A stretch of 64,000 bases of DNA, taken from NCBI RefSeq assembly GCF_000237925.1, contig NC_031502.1, forward strand, positions 27,223,951 through 27,287,950. The letters run 5' to 3'. The position numbers and the translations under genes are program-made. Below the pieces are notes generated by a model that was given only the letters and a program-made list of their open reading frames with translations, made no database searches and was not told where the DNA came from. This DNA is from Schistosoma mansoni (lineage: Eukaryota; Platyhelminthes; Trematoda; Strigeidida; Schistosomatidae). Shown here piece by piece: positions 58,250 through 64,000 of the stretch. Positions within the stretch are counted from its first letter, which is position 1; each line of letters opens with the position of its first letter.

Positions 58250-61018
58250 TCACTGCCGGTCCCCAGCCTGCAAGCAGGAGAGGGGTTTAACACAGGGTCA
58301 GCAAACCCATCCCGTAGAAAACAACACTGCGAAACAACACTAACCAAAATAGACGAATTAGACCATTTAAACTCTACCCTCTGAGTTTAAGGATCTTCTT
58401 TCAGAAGAATTGTAACCCCTCATGGTGAAAACCGAGATTCTTCGGAAGTCACGAAGCATATGCCCTTTCTAACAACCAGAGTAACAATTAGTATAGGTAC
58501 ATGGAATGTTTCGGAGGACCAATCGAATAGCTGCAGAAATGAGGAGATACAACTTGACGGTTCTCGGAATCCGTGAAACCGATTGGACCCAATCTGGATA
58601 GAAAAGGATGGATTCAGGATATGCTGATGTGGTCTGGTCACGAAGAATACGATGCTCCATACACTCAGGGAGTTGCTCTGATGCCGTCCAAAGAAGTACG
58701 AAACGCACTTATAGGATGAGAAACTCATAGATCTAGAACAATCAAAGCATCTTCCAAAACAGAGAGGAAACAACGATGAATGTTATCCAGTACTATGCAC
58801 GCACTGACGATAGCAACGATGATGATGATGAGAGGCTGCAGTCGATCTCCGAGAAGTGCTCAGGAAAGGACCTGACCGTCGTGATGGGAGACCTAATCAT
58901 AAAAGTCGCGACGGACAACACTGGGCATGAAGATATCATGGGACGACATGGACTAAGTAGAAGAAAGGAACGAGAATGGTGAGAGATTCGCAAATTTATG
59001 TGCATTCAACAAAATAGTTGAAGGCGTCACAATATTAGCACACAAATGCATACACAAAGCTACATGAGTCTCACCGGAACACACTACAGAGAACCAGATC
59101 GATAATATTTGCATCAGTAAAATATTCATAAGGAAGAACGTGATGACAGCAATTACCAACAGCCGAACAAGAACAGAGAAAGTCAAGGCACAAGCTGAAT
59201 ACACAGAAACAAACGAGCAAGTGAAGAAGAGCATTTGAGCTGACGAGCAGAAATACGTGGAAGAGCTAGCAACGACAGCGGAGAAAGCGGCAACAGAGGG
59301 AGATATGAAACAGCAATGTAACACAACGAAGAAATTAGCAAGGAAACATGGTAAACCAGAGGGAACGGTTAAGGACGAAGAAGGTAAGCCAATCACTGAA
59401 ATTCAAGAACGTAGAATAGGTGGGTAGAATAATTTCAAGAACTCATGAATAGACCAACTTCACTGAACACACCACGTATCGGAGCAGCACACACAAACCT
59501 CTGATAGATGTCACTGCACCAACGGTCGAAGAAGTCAGGATGAACATCAAACAAATCAAGAGTGGGAAAGTATTAGGATTCGATAATACACCACCTGAAA
59601 CACTGCAGTCAAACATAGAATCAACTGCAGACATGCTCCACGTTCTATTCAGGAAGATTTGGGAGGAGAAACAAGTACCACTGACAGACTGAAAAGAAGG
59701 ATACCTCATCAAGATGTCAGAGGAAGGAGATCTGAGCAAATGTGAGAACTACAGAGGAATCCAAATATTATCAATACCACGAAAAGTTTTCAACAGAGTG
59801 TTGCCGAACCCGACGAGAGTCTCAGTGGACACCCAACTTTGTGGTCAACAGGTCGTATTCCTTAAACACTGTTCATGCACAGGCCAGATTGCGACACTAC
59901 AGATAATCGTTGAACAATCAAGTGAGTGGAACTCGTCACTATACATCAACCGCCTTGACTATAAGAAAGAATTTGACATTGCGGATATAACTTTATGGGA
60001 TCTTCTTCGACACTAAAATGTATTTGAGAAAATCGTCACCATCAGTCGGGTTTCATACAATGGACTAGACTGAAAAATGGTGCACGAAGGACAACTGACA
60101 GAGGCATTCCAAGTGAGGACCAGAGTCAGTCAAGGCTGCTTACTCTCTCCCTTTCTCTTTCTTCTAGCGGTCGACTGGATTTTGAAAATCTCCATATCTG
60201 ATGGGAAAGTATGGAATACAATGAACAACTTGCATGCAACTAGACTATTTGGACTTTGTAGATGACCTGGTCCTTCTATCCCATACACACGAACAACTGC
60301 AGGTCAAAACAACCAGTGTAGGAGAACCCTCTGCATTAATGGGCCTCAACATACACAATGGGATAAACCATGATCCTCAAGTAGAACACGGTGAACACCA
60401 AACCAATCACACTTGATGGAGAAACTGTGGAAGAGGTGGAATCTTTCATGTACCTAGATAGAACCATTAATGAGCAAGGAGGATCTAATGCAGACGTAAA
60501 GGCAAGGATTAGCATAGCGAGGACAGCATTCCTATAATTTAAGAACATATAGAACTCAAAAGAACTGTCAACCAATGTCAAAGTTAGAATATTCAATACG
60601 AATTTCAGGACACTCCTACTTCAGAGAGCTGAAACTTAGAAAACTACCACAGCCATCATCAAAAATGTACAAGTATCTAAAGACAATTTTCCAAGCAAGA
60701 TACTCAGTGTGCACTGGTCTAATACCATCAACAACAGCCTACTGTAGGAGAGAACAAACCAACTTCCAGATGAGGGAATTGAGAAAAAACGTTGAAGATG
60801 GATAAGATATACATTGGGGAAATCACGAAGCAAGCGCTAACTTGGAATCCTGAAGGAAAACGGAAAAGAGGAAGACCAAGGAACACATTGCGTCGAAAAT
60901 TGGAAGCGGACATGAAAAGGGTGAATAGTAAATGGAAAGGATTGCCCAGTACAGAGTTGGATGGAGAGTGCTAGTTGGCAGCCTGTGTTTCTCCATGAGA
61001 GGTAACAGAAGTATTTAA
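58250..61018 (+). mobile_element. RTE-like LINE, decayed but long
   Basis: Segments in order on the plus strand: endonuclease start ISIGTWNVSEDQ (58.49 kb), GHEEYDAPYTQGVALM (58.63 kb), MNVIQYYARTDDSNDDDDER and DLTVVMGDLIIKVATDNTGH (58.78-58.93 kb). RT follows: KQIKSGKVLGFDNTPPETLQ (59.55 kb), LSKCENYRGIQILS (59.74 kb), FQVRTRVSQGCLLSPFLFLL (60.11 kb), LDFVDDLVLLSHTHEQLQ (60.24 kb; FVDD for FADD). The C-terminus is [20 protein letters not shown] and [15 protein letters not shown], ending with TAA 61016-61018. Many stops and shifts; internal deletions near 58.6 and 59.05 kb. Another piece of this family is at 41.93-42.15 kb. Confidence 0.85.
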
Positions 61019-61019
61019 G

Positions 61020-64000
61020 TAAGGTGCACCTGTTTGTTATACTCAACTTGTCAAAGATTTTCACGACTAAAAAGCACGTCTCCCCTCATTTATTGCCTCC
61101 TTACACCGAGAAAGAAAATTATCTAGTTCTTAACTGCTCAACTGATTTTAAAACTTTCTGGTTTAATTCCAAAATCTTGGTAAGACCTCATTTATTGCCT
61201 TCATAATATCTGCAAAAATGACATCTACCTCAATTCTCATATGTTTTGCTTCAGCTCGTTTTCTCATAAGATAATGTATTTCGGCTGACTGATCGGTTAC
61301 GCACTAGATATATGATTAACATGAAGGCATAAAGATTAGGGATTAAACAGTTCTGTGGAATGACAGTACGACCATTTATTCTCATATATCATTATTTTAC
61401 TGAGAGGTGCGTTAACTTAAAAGCATGATCAAATGATTGCAGGCGACTTAACAGGAAATGTTGTGAGGAGATAAGGACTTCAGTCGGTACGCCTCAAAAA
61501 GTAAAAAACGTTTGTGACGAAACAGAAAAATTCAATTTGTATTTGTTAGCAAAAATAAATGTAAAAAATTCGGTATACGTTCTATAAGGCTGTAGCGCAT
61601 AATCTGGCAACTGGATTTTTGACTAAAAGCTACCCAAAAGTGTGGGTGCTTTCTGGTTGTTGCATTAAAATAATTGAAAACAACTTGAAAAAGTACGAGT
61701 AAAATAGGTATCTGTTGTTAGAGTAAGTTACGACTAAAAGGGCATGAATTCTGGATGGAACTGTCAGCTGAAAGATTAACGCATTGAACGTTATTCGACG
61801 TCGAGATCCCTCAAACGATGGTTGTGATGATTCCATTTAAAAATATTTACATCAGTCAAAGAACAGAAAGTAGTGAGCAGTCCAAACTTATCAAGAGAAG
61901 GTCAAAGGAAACGAACAGAATGACCGCGTCTAAAATTTGAAGTCTGATGTGAATAATAAATATTGCTATATGAGAAAGTTTCCGGCCTTAATCATATATT
62001 AGTACTTCATACATGAATTTAAACATTTTATTTTAGTTTTTCCTGCGACAACATACCCTGATAGAAATGTGAAACGAATTAGAAGTAATAAACATGATTC
62101 ATATAAGCATTGAGCATCGAAGTAACACGTCAGAATCACTGGTCGGTCTCCTCACGATGACCATAATAGTAAAGAGCCTGAAATAGACAAAATGTTCTCC
62201 TCACGTAGATTGATAGTTTGAAGTTATATCATTCCCATCACATTTCGCTGATTAGCAACGTCATTCTCCTTCTCCTTTTTGGTGTTATGGTCTTTCAGGT
62301 TGGTTTAATTGAACATTGCGCTTTATCCCAAGCTTTGTGTTGCACGCTCTGTTGGAAAACACGTTTTCTATAAGTACCATATTACGTAAGGTCTAGGTGG
62401 CCATAACTTACAGGATTGAGGGTTAGACAACTAAGTATCAAGTTGCGCTCGTATGGAAGAGCCAATGACATAAATCGTGGAATTCAAAATAAATATTTCG
62501 AGTTGTCTTGAGAGCGTGAGTACAGACAAGCGATTTTCAAAGATCAGAATAAAGAGCCGGTGAGAGATGCGGCAAGTAACAAGACTAAATAGTTACCTCC
62601 CGACAAAAAACATGACTTGTAGGTTTATTTAGAAGACAAGGAATAGATCAGAAGTACTCACAGCTGTTTGAGGCCACAGATGCTCTTTGTGGACTAAAAC
62701 CACAAAGTTCTGGTAATCCACCAAAAAGAGCTCAAATTACAAAGTAACTTCGAAACGTCTATTTTAAAGTGACAGTTCAGGGGTGAAAAGTTTTCTAAAA
62801 TACCAGTGTAATTACTTGGTCTTCTTTTGGTGTAGAAAACCCATGAAGTTGAATAAAGTAGGGCAGTACTCTAGCAAGAGTTAACTGTTTATTTTATGGA
62901 GAAGTGTTTTAGATTCCTTTACATAGAAGTCGTGACGAGAAAATACGATTAGTCAGTGGACCTTGGAGATTTGGGATAAAGCTCGTTGGGTGAGTGCAAG
63001 GATTTTTGAATAGCTAACCCCCAAATCAAGGATTCTGTAGGGGTACCTGAATTCTAATCCACTGAGGCGTGAGCCCATCTTTGCGGCCCGGTATTTCTCT
63101 CAACTTAGACCGTATCCTGATTGGCATCGCAAAATACATCCTGGCTACCCTCGTATATTTTGACTGACTTAAATCGCGTTGGAAAATAAAGGAGTTAAAT
63201 AAGCCAAATACGAGAATGGATTTCGAACACGCATATTTCATGCAATCATAGATCTAGACAGACTATCAGAGAAACGAAATGACGCGCAGTGGAGGTGTGA
63301 GAGCCAACTCGATTTAACCAAACGTGGATCGATATTTATAATTAGACCAAAAATAAGTTACAGACACATGATGAGTAAGGTAAGTAATTCGCACACATAC
63401 GACCACGTAAAAAACAGTCAGGATTATTAAGCGAATAATTGACGGGGTAAAAATGTGGCTTGAGAACAACCAACACATTGGTCTGTTCAGAGGCTAGAAT
63501 AACCTATGTGGGCTTGACATAGTATCATCCACCTTACTATATGTTGATAACGTTAGCCAAAATACACCTGCTTAGATGTTTGCCTGTTTAGACTAAAGAA
63601 CAGTTTACCGCACGTCTCTAAGTTGTCAAGATCTTTCTGTACTATGTGGCTGATATTTTGACTGGGACTGAAGTGAGATGCGCACAGCAAGTATAGGAGA
63701 ACCTACTCAAATATCAAGCATTGAAATATCATTGCCGTGCATATTGAAGAGTAGTGATCAGTCGAGCTAACCATCAATTTCTCTACGGTTGAAATAAGTT
63801 CGCTCTGTTAATACTACCTGGATTTGGTCTATCGAAAATTACGCTATTCAGCTGTACATTTCATCTGTTATCCTTGACGGACTTTCTCAGATGATTCGGC
63901 CAAGTCAAAATAAAAGGAGTAATTAACTTTCCTTTATCTTGTTTGTTTATTGCATGGTCAGTAACCTCTGAATGATATGTCGCTAATGACGTTTTCGAAG
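61020..64000. other. Intergenic, no supported gene
   Basis: AT-rich. Longest open frame 71 codons (63026-63241, minus) without a domain. Nothing else recognised. Confidence 0.45.

Overview
The window is AT-rich animal DNA that reads as a blood-fluke (Schistosoma) genome. The pointers are CsRn1/Boudicca-type gypsy elements, RTE-like and CR1-like LINEs, a Penelope-like element with a GIY-YIG nuclease, a tRNA-derived SINE carrying a hammerhead ribozyme (the SM-alpha type known from schistosomes), very short introns in the 5' part of a gene, and a gene pair laid out for spliced-leader trans-splicing. The species cannot be fixed from the sequence. A 200-base run of N (57811-58010) marks a scaffold gap.

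Four host genes are supported, all on the minus strand. (1) At 974-3500 are the first five exons of a haloacid-dehalogenase (HAD) hydrolase with a complete first HAD domain and the start of a second; the gene runs off the left edge. (2) At 36287-37417 is an uninterrupted G-protein beta subunit (seven WD40 repeats). (3) Two exons at 54708-54956 and 51305-51511 encode a NUDCD2-like CS-domain protein. (4) Only 120 bases downstream, a single exon at 50420-51184 encodes a zinc-finger plus G-patch protein resembling GPANK1. Genes 3 and 4 look like one transcription unit: a poly(A) signal follows the first stop, an acceptor site precedes the second gene, and both first coding exons lack an in-frame initiator and begin in phase 0. 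This fits start codons donated by a spliced leader.

Most of the rest is mobile DNA. 8.15-8.64 kb: hammerhead SINE. 9.2-19.4 kb: fragments of CR1/jockey-like LINEs and a gypsy integrase. 19.8-24.15 kb: LTR element with 357-bp, almost identical LTRs whose inside is rearranged, with gag-protease-RT present a second time in reverse orientation replacing RNase H and integrase. 24.16-25.7 kb: older gypsy remnant. 26.3-26.7 kb: 165-bp-arm foldback. 30.26-30.78 kb: truncated LINE. 38.44-39.87 kb: Penelope-like element. 41.9-42.15 kb: RTE tail. 44.25-44.70 kb: second hammerhead SINE. 45.76-49.67 kb: nearly full-length LINE with a 14-bp target duplication. 52.46-53.88 kb: LINE remnant. 57.2-57.8 kb: CR1-like tail. 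58.25-61.02 kb: RTE-like remnant.

The long stretches 3.5-8.15, 26.7-30.25, 30.8-36.3, 39.9-41.9, 42.2-44.2 and 61.0-64.0 kb hold no gene I can support, apart from weak candidates named below. The four genes show no shared pathway; the only functional linkage seen is the NUDCD2/G-patch pair.
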